Assembly: GCA_024036415.1 (NCBI GenBank)
Contig: JAMWET010001101.1
Coordinates: 356,001 to 420,000, forward strand
From: Prochilodus magdalenae
Lineage: Eukaryota; Chordata; Actinopteri; Characiformes; Prochilodontidae
Direction: 5' to 3'
DNA length: 64,000 nucleotides
The translations under genes and the position numbers were made by a program. Of the stretch, positions 23,579 to 38,500 are shown piece by piece. The notes beneath the pieces are model-generated. The model did not search any database. It had not been told where the DNA came from and worked only from the letters and a program-made list of their open reading frames with translations. How positions within the stretch are numbered: position 1 is the first letter of the stretch; every line of letters starts with the position of its first letter.

Positions 23579-26500
23579 CTGAAAAATTGCAAAATGACTT
23601 TAGGAAAAATTTCAGTTTGTTTAATCGATTCATGTTGCATGTATGGGAAGTTGTACACAATGTGTCCAAAATTATGTGGACACCTGATCATCATGCCTAA
23701 ATAAGCTTATTGGACATGTTCCAAAATCATGGGCATTAACATGGAGTTGGTCCTCCTTTGCAGCTATAACAGCCTTCACTCTTTTGGGACAATCTTTTGG
23801 GACAATCTTTTGGACAGGATTTTGGAGTGCGTCTTTGGAAATGTGTGGTCATTCAGTCAAAAGAACATTTCTAATGTACAGTGCTGCTGTTGGGCCGAGA
23901 AAGCCTGGGCCTCCCCAAAGTGAGTATGGTTAAGGTCAGGGCTCTGTGAAGGCCACTAAAGTTGTTCTAACTAATCAAACTATGTCTTAATAGACCACAT
24001 TTCTGTGCATGGGTTAGGACCTTTCGAAATGTTGCCACAAACATGGTTGCTAAAGTGTCTTTGTATGCTGTAGCATTAACATCACCCTTCACTGGAACTA
24101 AGGAGCCCAAATCCGGAACCTCCACCAAACTTAACTATTAGCTCTATGCCTCTTCTGGCATCTTCCAAACCCAGATTAATTCATTACACAGCTAGTGAGT
24201 ATAGGATGTTTAGTCTTGGAAGTCCACATCATTAAGCTACTAAGGCACAGTTCTATCATGATGTTGCTTTCAGAGGCATTTTGGCACACTGTAGAAAGTG
24301 AGATTGCATGATCCACCACTGAGCTGATGTTGTACCTAGATGCAGCCATTTCACAGTACTAGTACTTACAGTCGACTGGGGAGGCTCTAACAGAGCAGTA
24401 GTTTCACAAACTGTCTTGTGGCAATGGTAGCTTTGTAGGACAGAGGCACATTTAAAGTCTTCAGTGCAATCCATTTTACTGCGCACGTTTGTCTATGGAG
24501 ATTGCAGGGCTTGTGTGTTTGATTTTACACACCAGTTAGTAATGGGTGTGGCTGAAATTAGGAGGGGTGTCCACATATGTTTGGCCGAATATGTATTTTG
24601 AATGTTATTGAAGTTATTAGGAGTATAAATAGGCCATCCTCACCAGCGTTTTACCCTATTTAACCCCTAAAATGTCAAAACTCGTTTTTTAATTGGCATT
24701 TTAAAATGTTAATTGCTGCCGATAACAAAAGCATGTAGTACTTTTATATTAGATGTCATCTGTAGCAGAGAAATTCTGTCAAAAATACAGATTTTTTAGT
24801 GTTCCTTAGTACAGCCTTTTTTCTTTGCTTTGAATCTATCAATAAAGTTCCTGCTGTGCATACTCTGAATTAAATGTAACTAATATATAACAAATTATTA
24901 ATTTCTCAACTGTATGCTTAGATGGGAAAATTTGCAAATACACACAATTAATCATTTTTAAGAGTTAATCTAATTTATAGTACCACAGAAAGTATCTGTA
25001 GATGTGATACAGTACTGTAAATCCATCTGGAATCAAAATTAATCTTTCTTGTTTTACCATTAGTTTGTGTTCCTAGTCATATTGAGCAGCATCCATCGTA
25101 CCATATCAAGACCAAATTCATGTTTTCCTTAATCTACCATTAAAGTGCCATGGCTTTTTCTTGCCTCCTTTGGTTCTATCATCATGGTCCAGTGGGTGGA
25201 GAAAAGTAATATCTTACATAAATATATAATATATAAATAGACAAAATAATGTTTCACCTTCCCTTCCCAGCACCATAATTTACCACTGAGCTAAATGATA
25301 GGCTGGTTCAGAGACTCTCTCTAATACAGTGTTTCACTCAGATATACATCACAGTATGGAAGAATGTCTCCTGACTTCAGATATGAACTGACCTTTGGTT
25401 TAGGACATGGATACTGGAACAAGTGAACTTTGCAGAAGTCATCAGCCACTGCAACCAGTCGCTCACTGTGAGAGCGGCACAGAGCATTGATGTCTGTCCC
25501 ATCTGAGCCCTCCAGCCACACGCCTGCACACAGTGATATTAACACACTTTATTACAGTACCTACAATGCATAGTATCCCTGCAGACACTCTAATAAGCAC
25601 TATTTCAGTGAATGACCCTGAGGCATGTACCACAGGTACACAAACACTGCTGCACCATTACTTATAAATGAAGCCGGACCACCATAAGCAAAAACAGCTT
25701 ATGCAGGGTTAAGTTGAGAAGTATTCTTCATCACGTTTATGTCAATGTATAATTAAAATGAATAATCAATCTGAAGGATACTGTTAATTTAGTCCGTGCT
25801 CAATTACAATTAACTATGAAATAGAAATATGTATAATACTTAATCCGTGGTTGACAAGAGGGAGTGTGTTATCGTGTGATCTTGTTGTTGAGGTGATTTT
25901 TCTACTATCTTTATACAACAGTTCTGCCATATTAACACAAATGTAATGGCGAAAAAAAACCCTCTAAACAGCTTATCAAATGTGCCTTAATGTTGGGAAT
26001 TCCTAGTGGCAACAAGTAAACCTGTCACAAGAACCTGATCAGGTTCAGGTTAGCTTTTTTAATAATGTAAGAGTTCAAGGTTTTATTACATGCTTCTATA
26101 ACCTATGAATGTCATGAATGTCAGTTATCATGTAGTTACTTGTAGTTACAAGTATAATTAGATTTTTTACAAATGTTGCTATTAACTATACAATTTTACA
26201 CATAATACATATATAATTATACAAGCATTATCAGATATCAAAATGTGTGGCTCCTAAAACTGTATAGGATGTATTGGTCTCACAAAATTCCCAGGCAGGT
26301 AATGCCTTATATCAAGTGGCCATTTAGCAACTGGTGCTAAATGGGAATATTATAGAGGAAAAAGTTATTGTGGGTGACTGTGGAAATATAGAGCTGTTGT
26401 TTTTTCTTGAGCGTGTCTGAACCTATTAGGTTATGCTGTTGACACTATGCCACAATAGAATAAAACTGTTCCAAATCTTTATGAACTAATTAGTTCATTA

Positions 26501-29500
26501 TCCATTGACATCCAGAGAAAGCACTATTCTGTGTGGTCGCATATCTCTTACCCATCACATGGAAGCCCAGCACACACGTGTAGGAGGCCCATTCACGATC
26601 TTTACTCTCGAAACGATTTCGCAACAATTTACAGCCACTGGCCACATCCCCTGTATTACAAAAGCATAAGACTGTGTTCACCTGGACTAAGACATTTGGC
26701 AAGAGAGCAAATAATGAGATGAACACACACACACCCTCAACCACACACACGGTAGAACACTTACAGTAAAGGATTTCGTAATCGCCAGAATTGGACATGA
26801 TATATTTCCCATCTTTGGACCAATCTAAGTGGGTGATAAAACTGGAATGCCCCTGAAATGACACAGAATAGAGGTTAACTGTTACAGTGCTGTAAAAGGG
26901 GAGTTTTTGCATATCTGGAACACTAAAGAGTTTCAGATCCTCATACAAAATTTACGAACAACACAGGGAAACATAAAACTCAGTTTTTAAACGGCCGTTA
27001 CATTTATTATAACAGAAAAAACATTCACATCAGCAAAAATAAATAAATAAAAGGTAAAAAAAATTGCTGCTCTGGTTTTCCTACTTTTGGTGTTCTCCAG
27101 GATACTTGTGAACTGAAATTTGTGAGGGTAGTTGTGAAGACGAAAGTGGCTTTGCTATCTTACAAGCTTGCATACTCTCTGTGGTTTTGTCCTGCCTGTC
27201 GTGTTAGCTCCACTGCTGCAGGGACATTATCCGAAAAGTTCCAAGACTGAAAACGACTCTAGTCAGAATGTGGTATAGAAAAACCGGAACAAGAAGCTGG
27301 TGAATAGGGAACAAATCTGCGAGCCTAACATTTAGAAAGTATTCATCATTTATTTAGCAACTGTGTGTTTTACACGGAAACAAGACTCTGCCGAATACTT
27401 CTTGGAAGAGAAGCTCCTCTTTTACAAAACACAGGTTCCATTGCATGACGCAGCAAGCAAAGCCTCTGTGGGGCAGCAGCGGCTGTTTGTTTTCTTTGCA
27501 ATTACATGTGATTACATCACATTTCCCTTTCCAGACTGATATTTCAATAGCACCCTGTTATTGGAATTTCTTTGTTATGTCTTGTGGAGGTTCTCTTGCT
27601 GGTGGCACGCTCTGCTGCTTGTTGAGACCTTTTAACCCACTTGATTACTGGAAACGTTCTATTTAAGTTATGTTCAGATTTAACAGAACTGGCAGTAATC
27701 AAGCCTGAATGCATTTAAAATGACCCAATGACCCAAATTATCAACCATATTTACTTCACTGGTTGATTACGTGCCTGAGGGAGCAGATTTGTACTTTTCC
27801 TAAGCTGTTGTCAATAACTTTGAATAACCTTCAATAAATTACGTTTTTTTTGTGCCCAGTATTACATTTATTATGAGGATCTGAAACAATTAATTGTGAG
27901 AAACACAAAAAAAAAATCCAGAGAGGGAACTTTTTCACAAGACTGTATAGACCTTACAGACTACAACAAACATAGACCCAGCTGTGCTATTACTGGGAAA
28001 CCCTTGATTCCTTTTCTGCACTGTTATTATTAAAGCCATTATTTACATGGTGTGTACAATTAAAGAAGAATGGACCAACGGCTGGTAAACAACAGTGTGC
28101 CTGCTGTCTACTATTTAAAAAGCAGTTCTGCCTTTATATCCAGCTTGGGGAAGATTCAATACTTGATTTGAAACTCTGTCAACATTAAACAGTAATGGCT
28201 TCACCGGTAACAGTGAAGAAAGTGATTGCGACATATTGTGCAGAACCAAACGTGCACCTACGATCTACATTCTTGCACTGTTTTATGGATGTGTTAGTAC
28301 AGAATCAGGTCCCTGGCAGACTGAATTGACCAAAGGTTGTTACGGTTACTGTGATCACCTGGTCATAAAAAGTATGAAATACGATCACGTCTGGTTTATT
28401 TTATTTTAGGTGTACGTCTTTGTGTTTGTCTGTTGGGTTGTTTGTCATTTTTGAGTAGAAAATGCAAAATATATTCACAAAGAAAAATGGACCAACAGAA
28501 ATGGTCCAGAATTATGTGGAATAGAATCTCAATATATTAATGTACGCTAAGGTTAAAACCCTTTTACCATGGCCCACAATACTGAAGACGCAAGGTTTTC
28601 TTACAATGGCACATCACACACACATACGTCAAACCAGAGAAATCTCTTGCAAGCTTGGCTCAGTAGAGTTCTTTAGAACCTGGCACACCTGTTCAGCACG
28701 CTTCGCTTACCGTGCACTTCCCGAAACGTGTGTAGCGTCTCCCCCCCTCTGTTACGCTGTAAATGTAAATGAAGTTGTCATGGGAACCAACAGCCACAAA
28801 GCTGCCATCTGTGGAGAGAAAAGCCATGAAAGCAGGCAGACAGAGAGGAAGCACTTCATCTGTAGGACGTAGGTGCTGTAATGACATGGTACAGTGATAG
28901 CACACACAGATAGCGGTGAATTCTGGCAGTTATATGGCGTGAAGCCAGTAATGAATGGCATGCTCCTATGGTACAGGGCAGGTCTGGGGAGAGTGTGTCT
29001 GAGCTGTCTGATCTGACCTGGTGAGTATCTGAGGACGGACAGCTGCTCATTGCCATCGATTAAGTCGGACACCACCTCTTGGGTCTGCAGGTCCATCACC
29101 AGCCACCTGCAACAGAGCAAATCACAGGAAAGGGATGAGGATGATGTCAATCATGATGATATTTTTCTTCTTGTATTTTATTTGTTTCTTCCTAAAGTTA
29201 TAATATATATTTTAGATGATCATCTTCATCTTTTAGAATTAAGCAGGCTGTTTGTGTTCCTGTACCTAGAAGATTAACAACAACTATCACATTTCAGTCA
29301 AAGCCTTTACATACAGTTGTACAACTACATCCCAAAGTACTGCCTACAGCCAACACTTGTAGTTAAACTTTTTTAGGGACACTGAGGACCACTTTATGAT
29401 GTTTGTTTTGCTCTGTCATTCAGAAGGTACTAGATCTAAAAGAAACACAAGACTATAACACTTAAAGGTACCCAAAACCCCTCCAGAGACACGTCACAAC

Positions 29501-32500
29501 AGGCAGAGAAACAAAACAAGGCAAACAACTAGAGGTATAAATACCCAAGTAACAAACAGGAAATGCCTGGGGCAATTAAGAGGGCGGGGCTATAGCCTAC
29601 ACACAGGTGACACGAATGACAAGGCAGAAAGCAAAAGGAGGAGACACCTACCAAAACAACTGCAAAAGGCACAGTGCAGAAGAGCACATGAGGGAAGGAA
29701 AGCAAAGGCAGAAACAGACAGAATTCATGAAAGCAGGATGTGCTTCTTAGGAGCTGGGTAACGTGTTTGCTTAAACACAAACTCTAAAATGTAAAATATT
29801 ATAAAATAAAGTGAGAACAAAATTCACTGTGCTTGTATTGAAAGTCTTGATAGGTCAGCTGAGCAAGGCGAATGGCTTTCTTCAGGCTCTCCTTTATCAC
29901 TTTTTCATGACTGATGTGTGTAAATGAGCTCTGTACTTTGTTATAATGTTAATGGGCTGTAATGTCTGTATAGGCAGATATACACTCATGGAGCACTTTA
30001 TCAGGAAATCTATACTGATACTAGATAGGGCCTGTTTAGGGCGCTTTGCTCTCTGGGCAGCCTCTGTGACATGATGATGGAAACAAATTGTTTTTAGATC
30101 CTGGCCCATGTTGACAAGATTGCATCATGCAGTTCCTGCAGATCTTTCAGGTCGTTTAAACTGCAAATCCCCTGTTCTACCACAACCCAAAGGTGCTCTA
30201 TTGGATGCAGATCTGAATCTGAAGGTGACTGAGAAGGCAGCTGAAGAACATTGAAAGCAGTGACTACTTCTGCTTCGTGACATGGGGCATTATCACGCTA
30301 GAAATAACCATTAGAAAATGGTGAACTTGCACATGGTCAGCAGCAACACTTACATCAGCATTCAAGTGATGATTTTTGGTATTAATGGGCACAAAGTGTG
30401 CTATGAAATACATTACCCACAGCACTACTCCACCAGTCTGGATTGGTGATACCAGGGGTCCTGGCTGTTTGATTGCACCACTGAGTAAACTCTAGAGATT
30501 CCCAGGAGATCAGCAGATGAAGAAAAATTCTAACCAGCCTGTCTGGCACCAACAATCATGCCACGCTCAAAATCACTGAGATCACTGAGATTCTCCATTC
30601 TGATGGCTGATATGAACATTACCTGAAGCTGCTGGTCCATATCTGCATTATTCTATGTGCTACACTGCTGCCACATGATTGGCTGATTAGATAATTGAAT
30701 GAAAGTATCAGGTGTTATTAATAAAGAGCTCAGTGAGTGATATTTTATGCAAATACAATGCTTTTTGTGACATCACAAAATCTATGAATCCAAAACAGGC
30801 AGTTTTACGAACTTATCAATTTATAGACTGTGATGGAAGGGCATATTATGAAACTTCAACAATGTCTTCTTTCTACATTTTGAGTCTGTTGTTAATTTTT
30901 TTCATCAAATTTTATGATATTCTTCAACTTCTCTATCTACTGTATCTATATCATGACACCAGTTCTTGTGTCTAGGAAAAGAAGACAATAGAAACACTTT
31001 AATAGAAGCCAATAAAGAATTGCTTTACCACACGTTTCAAGGTTCGCTCTTCTTTTCTACTCCAAGTTTTAAACCTGAACACAACATACTGCATTGTAAT
31101 GTTCTCTCAGTTTACCTTCCAGTGCTCAGTCCAACAGAAACAACAGCTCCATTTGGACTGAAATCAGCACACAGACCCGATTCCTGAAACAGAGAAGAAA
31201 ACTGAGCAAACAACACGCCTTTGTAAGAGGATCTGTGTGTGTTTAGGACTGCGTATTAGCTCTCTGACCTCTAGTGTGGTGCACCAGCTCAGACTGTGCT
31301 CCTCAGCGTTCCACACGCACAGTTGTTTATCATTGCCACATGTGAGGAAGGTGTTCTGGAAGGGGTGTGTAGCCAGACCCCACATCTCATCTACATGACC
31401 CTGACAAACACACCCAGGCAGACACACATGCTCACAATACTGTAATTTGAAAATAGCCATATTATCATTGTGAAACATTAATATCTTGTCCTTATACCGT
31501 TTTCATGTAAATAAGTGAAAACGCAATTCGCTGCAATCTGTCAAATTCAAAGAGTCACTCCTACTCCCTCTGAAGGTTCGGCATTAAACGTCATTTCTTA
31601 ACTCCCCAAGAGAATCTCCAGTGGTGGAGACTGTTGTTAATTTTGGAATGCTTTAAACTGAGTATCCGAAATATTGATTGTGTCATCTTACATATTGCTG
31701 ATCATCTTAACATATGGCTGATTTCCAAGGCATTTTTCCAAGTATGGTATACAGCTCTAGTGCAAAACAACGAAAGAAGCTTTCAGACACCAGGCACATC
31801 CTGGCTGGCTGACTGCATTTGGGACGGGGGGGGGGTGCATTTAAAGAGTGAATTTTGGCTTTACTATCACTTCAAGAGATTCGTTCTAGTGTAGTGGTTC
31901 AGAGATTAGTAGTGCAGCAGTATGTGCAGAATGTTGAAAGACTGGGAGGACTGATTAGAGGATACACTGCTACTCATTATCACAAATTACATGGCACTGT
32001 GCCAGAAAATGTTATGAAAATCATTTTTGCAGCACATGCGCAAAAGCATGATCAGGTGAAGCCGGTACTGAAGAGAGGCATCAGACTCGATTCATCAACG
32101 TCTCTAAGTGTTCAAGCACATGACATACCTGCAGTATGGCCACAAACCCATCTGAAAACGTGCCTCGGAGAATCGCGTTCCGGGTCGTTCCCACCAGCAG
32201 TTCCTCACCATCCACGTCTGCAATGGTACGGACTGCTCCGAATTTCTCTGGAATCTACAGAGATAGTGAAAACAGCTTTTAGCCTCAGTCTCTTCCTCTC
32301 TCAGTCTTCATCTATCTCTAACTCTAGCTCTCGCCCCCTTTCTTTTCCTCTTTATCACTTTCTTCCCCTACCTTCCTTTATCTCGCTTTCTCATACCCCC
32401 TTTTCTCTCACTCCTTTTACCCCTTATCTCTATTTTCTCTCTCTATCCCCCCTTTTTCTGTAAGTCTCTCCTCTTATTCTCTCTCACTTACTCTCTTCCC

Positions 32501-35500
32501 CACCTCCCTGTCTCTCTCTCTCTCTCACCCCTTTTATCTTCTTTTTCTTTCCTGTGTCTCTCTTTCCGTCTCTCTCTATTCCCCTCTTTCTTCTCCTGTT
32601 TGTCACCTTCTGTCTCTCCTCCTTCATAAACACTCATACACACTTTCTCTCGTTTCACCTCACACTCTCTTTCGGGTGCCAGGTCTGCACTCCAGCGGAT
32701 GATCCTGCGGTCTTTACCGCCACCACTGAGCAGAGCCCCACCTTGCAGAACACAGAGGGTGAAGACGCTGCCCTCATGAGCGCGTGTCTGCTTCATGATC
32801 TGAAATGTCTCTGTAGGAGAGAGTGCACATACGGGTATGACATCAAAGAGTATAAACTAAACTAAACAAACAACTTCAGACACAGAACACGCTTGGCTGA
32901 ATGACTGCATCCGGGACGAAATTATGTAAATATGAATTTTGGTTGAATTATCTCTTTAGGATATATCATTTTGTGCTGTGGGTCAGATGTGTAGAATGAT
33001 AAAAGACCTGATGGACAGATTACAGGAGGGTCACCCAAAACCTTTCCTCTGTCTTGCAGGGACAGAGATTGTGGTGCATGGAGGGTCACAAAACAGTGTA
33101 CAAATATAAATATTGTATTTTTTACACTTTACTTATTTAAATATTTAAATACTTAATAAATAAACAAAAAGAAAACAAGTTTAAAAGCTTTGCTCTTTCA
33201 TGGGTTGAAGGGAGGGTGACTTTAGTCTTGCATTGCCTCTCTCACATTAACATGGCACAGAACCACTTCCTACTGCAGGAACAGGAGATTCCACAGGCAC
33301 TCAATACGACCAATCACAAGCTAGCTATCTGCCATGACATATAGAAGCTTGCAATTATGAAAGTCACAACATACAGTCCTTCAGAAAATAATGTGCGGAG
33401 CGTCTGAGTTTGAGGTTACTATTTGTGAGGCTGAACTTGCTGATTCACATTAGACCAGAATAAATAAAACTATACACTAAAGAGTGCATATCTGGATGAA
33501 TGCCAGTAAATCAGAAATCACACTACATGTCTGTGGCTGAGACTAGGATGACTTTGACTTTGACTAGGATGACAAAATCATAAATGTAAGAATATCGGTT
33601 CTTCTTGGAATGAATTCCTGAGCTCTCTTTGCCTTTAAAACTTAAATGAACTCTGTTCTGATTCAAAACAACATTCCAGGCTGAAGGGTACAGAACAAAC
33701 TGTTAAAGTTCAGAATGAACCCCCAGAGACATCAGGAAAAAATCTGAGTCTCCTTTTGGACGTCTAAATAGCTTTAAGCGCTGAAATGATACAGTTACTT
33801 CCCAACATCCAGAACAGCACAGCGTTCAATCATTCTTTCCCACATTTCCCGATCCAATATCTCTACCCCAGACTGCCTGCAGGAATGCTCCTTTTCACTT
33901 TCAGGTCAACAATGTGAACATACTACACCAAAAGGCATAAGCAAGGGGAAAAATCCGTTTTTGAGGGCAAAGGCCTTTTAATACACAGATAAAAACCACA
34001 ACTAATGATGCATACATATACCTTTTGCTCCTTTGCCTAATGTCTTGATGTCTGCTGCTGACTTGCCCCATGTAAGGATGTTTCCCTCAGAATCACCTGT
34101 TAGCACATCCCCAGTTAAGCTGAACACAAAGCACATGATGAACTTGGGCTTCTTGTATTTCTAAAGGAAAGACAGAGAGCACAAATCAAGAACCCTGTTA
34201 GTCACTCATCTTAGATCCAGATGCTGAAATCTACACTTGTTCCCATGCAGCTTTTAACGCCACTCACTCCAAAGATGCCCTGCTTCTTGGTCAAAGTCCC
34301 GGCACTCAGGGTCCAGAAGTAAACATGAGATTTCCCACAGGTGATGATGTTATTAGTGTCTGCAGGGTTGAACTCCACGGCAAACACTGCCTCATTAGTG
34401 CTCTAGAAAGCACACACATGCAAGACACATATAAACACATACAGTATACAGTATATACACATGTAAACATTTTTATTTGGGGATTTGTGGAAGTGAAATG
34501 CCATGTGCAGAAGAACACATTAATAGTGTATGCAGTGTATACGTCTTCCGAGAGCGGATAAACCGCATACTAGTGTTCCCTGCAGGAGAAACATGGCACA
34601 GCCATGCCATAATTTCTGTTATTAGGATTCTCAAAATAGTCTAACAAACCAGCAACCATGAAGCTGTACACACACCACTGCACATTTTACAGATATGATT
34701 ACTAAATGTTTAAACAGGAAAAACAAATGAGACCTTATATACACATCATTTCATCTAATTTATCATCTTTTTCTGATCCCATGTCCCAGTCATGGACACA
34801 GATGGGAGGAACTTTCGCTACAGGTTAGAGGTACCAGCTGCTCCTGGGTAACACCTAGTCACATTAACTTGTTTTTGTGCTGGAGCAAGCCACACTGAAG
34901 CAAGTTTGAGAAGCATTTCGAAAGCTTGTGAGCATTTCTTTTTGATTACATTCACTCTGGAAAAAAAAAGGTCTATGGGTTACTTGCCCATCATCAATAC
35001 TACCCAGTTCTCACCCTATCCCTCAGGCTCACTGCCATCATATCTTCAATAGTAGAACTTGTTGCATTTGAGATGTAAACATTAAACCAGATCCTCCTTT
35101 TGAGGCTGTGCCTGAGTGTTAACACATAAGGATGTATGATGAGGTCTAAAAAAAGTTCAGTAAACCAGACATGACTCCTGACTCGTTAATGCTGCTTTCT
35201 GCAGTTTTAACACACAAATATTAAACAGGGCTCCCCTTTTTTTCTGGAATCTTGAGATCCATCGAGATCCATCCATAATTAGATCATTTTCTTTTTTACA
35301 CTGTACAATTAATTAGGTGGTTTGTTATAGTGTCTTTAAGAGACACTTTATCTAAATGAGCTCTGTACTGAACAGCTGCCCCGTATTGTGCCCTACTTAA
35401 AAAAAGCAGTCCAAATAATAATAATAAAAAACAAAAACATTCCCTAAAACTTCTATGGATCTAAACTGCTGTAGACTGAAGAGGCAGATATGTGTTAAAA

Positions 35501-38500
35501 TTGTTGGTTTACAGGACATCACAAAAGCAAATTCAAATGGACATTATACGTCTTGTACTACAGACTCTCATTAAAAACTTCTTTTTTTTCATGAAATGGA
35601 TCTTTCAAAAATGCTTCCACTGGGAGTGTGTAAAAATAACCTCATTATACATTTATCACAAAAATAACTTAAATAACTTAATAATTTCATGTGTCATTAA
35701 CTGTGTGATGTAGAAAAAATCAAGACCCCAAAATGTCTTCCAAATTTTCAAATGCCTTCCAAAAAAAACTTCCAACATTTCAACAATGCTCTACTGTTTC
35801 CTTCTCAGCAATAATTTTACAGTGATCTGCCCTGAAACTGCCCTCACATGACCTCACTATGTGGTCATTTTTCATTTTATTTCCAGGACAAGCATTTAAC
35901 CCCAGCATACTGTACGGTTAAGTTCCCACCCATGGATAAAGCAAGCACTTGGCCAAATCTCAGAGCTAATTCTTCACTGAGAACCCGTTTTGTTTAAAGC
36001 CAGCACAAGAACTGATGTGTGTCCAGGAAGCAGGCCCATCTGCTAGGTCTAAATCACCACTAGCAGCCCCATTCTCACCACTCATCAGCTCCACAATCAT
36101 GCCAACGCTTCAGAAATCTTAAATCTGAGGGCGGATAAGCTGTCGTTTTCGCTTGCACAGTGTGTTTGCACAGAGGTCCTAAATAACGTTTCCTAACGTG
36201 CATCTAGGGGGAACTACAGATCCCTTCGCTGAGCAAACAGAGACGTCATGACAAATGGGCCCACTACACACAGCACTCCTACTTTTCCAACAGTAACAAA
36301 CTCGCTACTAGAATAAAAACAATGAAGAAAAATGACCTAATGTGAACACCCACTCCTCAGAAGCCCCCGCACTCCGCCGCACATGCGGCAGACTCAAATA
36401 TTTACGTTGTTCCCATGGCAACCTCGCCCAGATTGCGCTCGTTGAAAGTTGAAATCTCTAGGACAGGGGTTTGTCCCTGGACTGTGCGGTTGTGCGGGTT
36501 TTCCTCTGTATCTGTGCCAAGGATACGGATAGGAACGAAACCAGAAGCTGGGTACATTTTTAGCTCACTAGCTCAGAACTGCAGAGTGAGAGCTGCTAAA
36601 ACGATCACGGAAATCAAGGTTTTGTAAAGGCCACAGAGATTATGTAATAGTGATGACTCTAACAGGAATCAAAAGGAGGAGCACAGACAGGTTTCCCTGA
36701 GCGGGGGTGTGTGACATGCTTTCACACAATGAAACAATTAAACTTGATTAATCAATTATCGGCAAGAATTTACCTTCTCAGTGACCCGGCAGTTAGGTGA
36801 CAGCGCATAATGACGATGTATCATGTATCTGTATACTTTCCCATCTGCTCTCTCTCGCTCTAACAGTGCCAGAGGTATTTACATGCATTTCTCTGACACA
36901 CAGTGTTTACAACATCTACATAATTCTTCCTGCAGTATGTCTCTCTCAATGTCGCCAAAGACTGCAATGGAGTGACTGAGAATGCCAGCCGTGAGAAATT
37001 TGTTAGAAGACTGGGAAATGATGAAAAAAAGTAGCACAGGAATCTAAAATGCTGGACACTCACTATCCTCATCATCTGAAGAGTGGTTGCCGTTTTGGCC
37101 TCAGGTGAAAGCCTGATGGGCATAGCGTTAGTATTTCAGGGAAAGAGAACTTTTTCGAGCATCTGTTTTCTAAATAATCATAGGTTACTCGATTGCAGAT
37201 CCATTATCATCAGAAGTGTAGTTGTTCCCAGCAGAAATCAGCTGACAGGAACAAAACTGGGTTTCTGAGACACACTACTTTATTTGTGCGGCTTAGCAAA
37301 TATCGCTCATATCAGTCCATCATTATTATCATTTATTGCTTCTGGTAACCTTTATCATCCCTCTGAATAGCATTGGAATCCAACACTTCCTTCTGGGTCT
37401 AACTATTCCTTTGACGTTGAGTGTATAATTGAAAGTGACTGCCTGGATATTTAGAGTATCTGTTTCATATTGTGAGTGTGTGTACCCAGATACCTTCACT
37501 TCAACAACTTTGGTGTTTTTGTTCCAGTCCCAGACAGACAGCATGTGCTCATTGGAGTCATCAATTACACACAGAAATGCTCCTGCGTCCTGCAACAAAA
37601 CATTCCAAAATCATAGATGACCCTCTGGATTATAAAACTGTTTATTTACATGACTTTTATTTTGCATTATGACTGGCAGGCAGCACATACCGCACTTGAA
37701 AAGGCCACAGATCCGACCCCTCGCTCAAATGTGCCCAGGCCAATCTGCTGCAGGGTGACTAGTGTAGTGGAGTCCCAGATGTGGACGAACGGCTGCAAAG
37801 GCTGGTTCACAAATGTATACATACACATACAGCATTAGCAATCTGTGAATGACGGAGTAGCTTAAACTGGCCATGCAAGGAAAACAAGTTCAATACACCA
37901 TACATTAATACATAAACTTAGCCATCTGGTTTCAATAACCTCTCTAAACCCACCTTTCCATCTTTATCCACCCCTGCTGTCTGTCCGGACGCTATGAGCA
38001 CCTTGTCTGGATGGATGGCTAGACTGTAGCATGAGAGAGAAAAGGCAGTGTTCAAAAGCAGCACTACCGGCCCATGTCCTATGTTTTTCTTGTATTTTAT
38101 TTTTTCCCCTGTGGTCTGTTTTTGAGGACCACATTGTGTGATTTTATGTGCCAAGAACAGCTGTACTTAAATTTTACGTGACCATTTTCCAACCGCCCTT
38201 TATCCTTTACAATTAAACAGGCTGTTTCAGTTACTGTACGTTTAAAATGGATCTATGTAAGCGAGTACTGTTCTTGCTGAGTGGACTATATTGTTCTTTA
38301 ATCATAAAGCAGTCCAGATATTGTTCCTACAGAGCATATGTTAACTTATTTTCATTTATAAAATCAACAAAAACTGATTTTATAAAAAAATTATTATTAT
38401 TTTTTTAAATTTTATACAACTGAATATAATGTTTGAAGACAAGCTGTTCATGCAGTTTTGATTTAACAGTGATTACACGCTACATCAGACTATTTTATTT

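Noticed and set aside
31855..32463. 202-codon plus-strand frame
   Set aside because: It overlaps eml3 exon O in antisense and then runs through the pyrimidine tract; it resembles no known protein.
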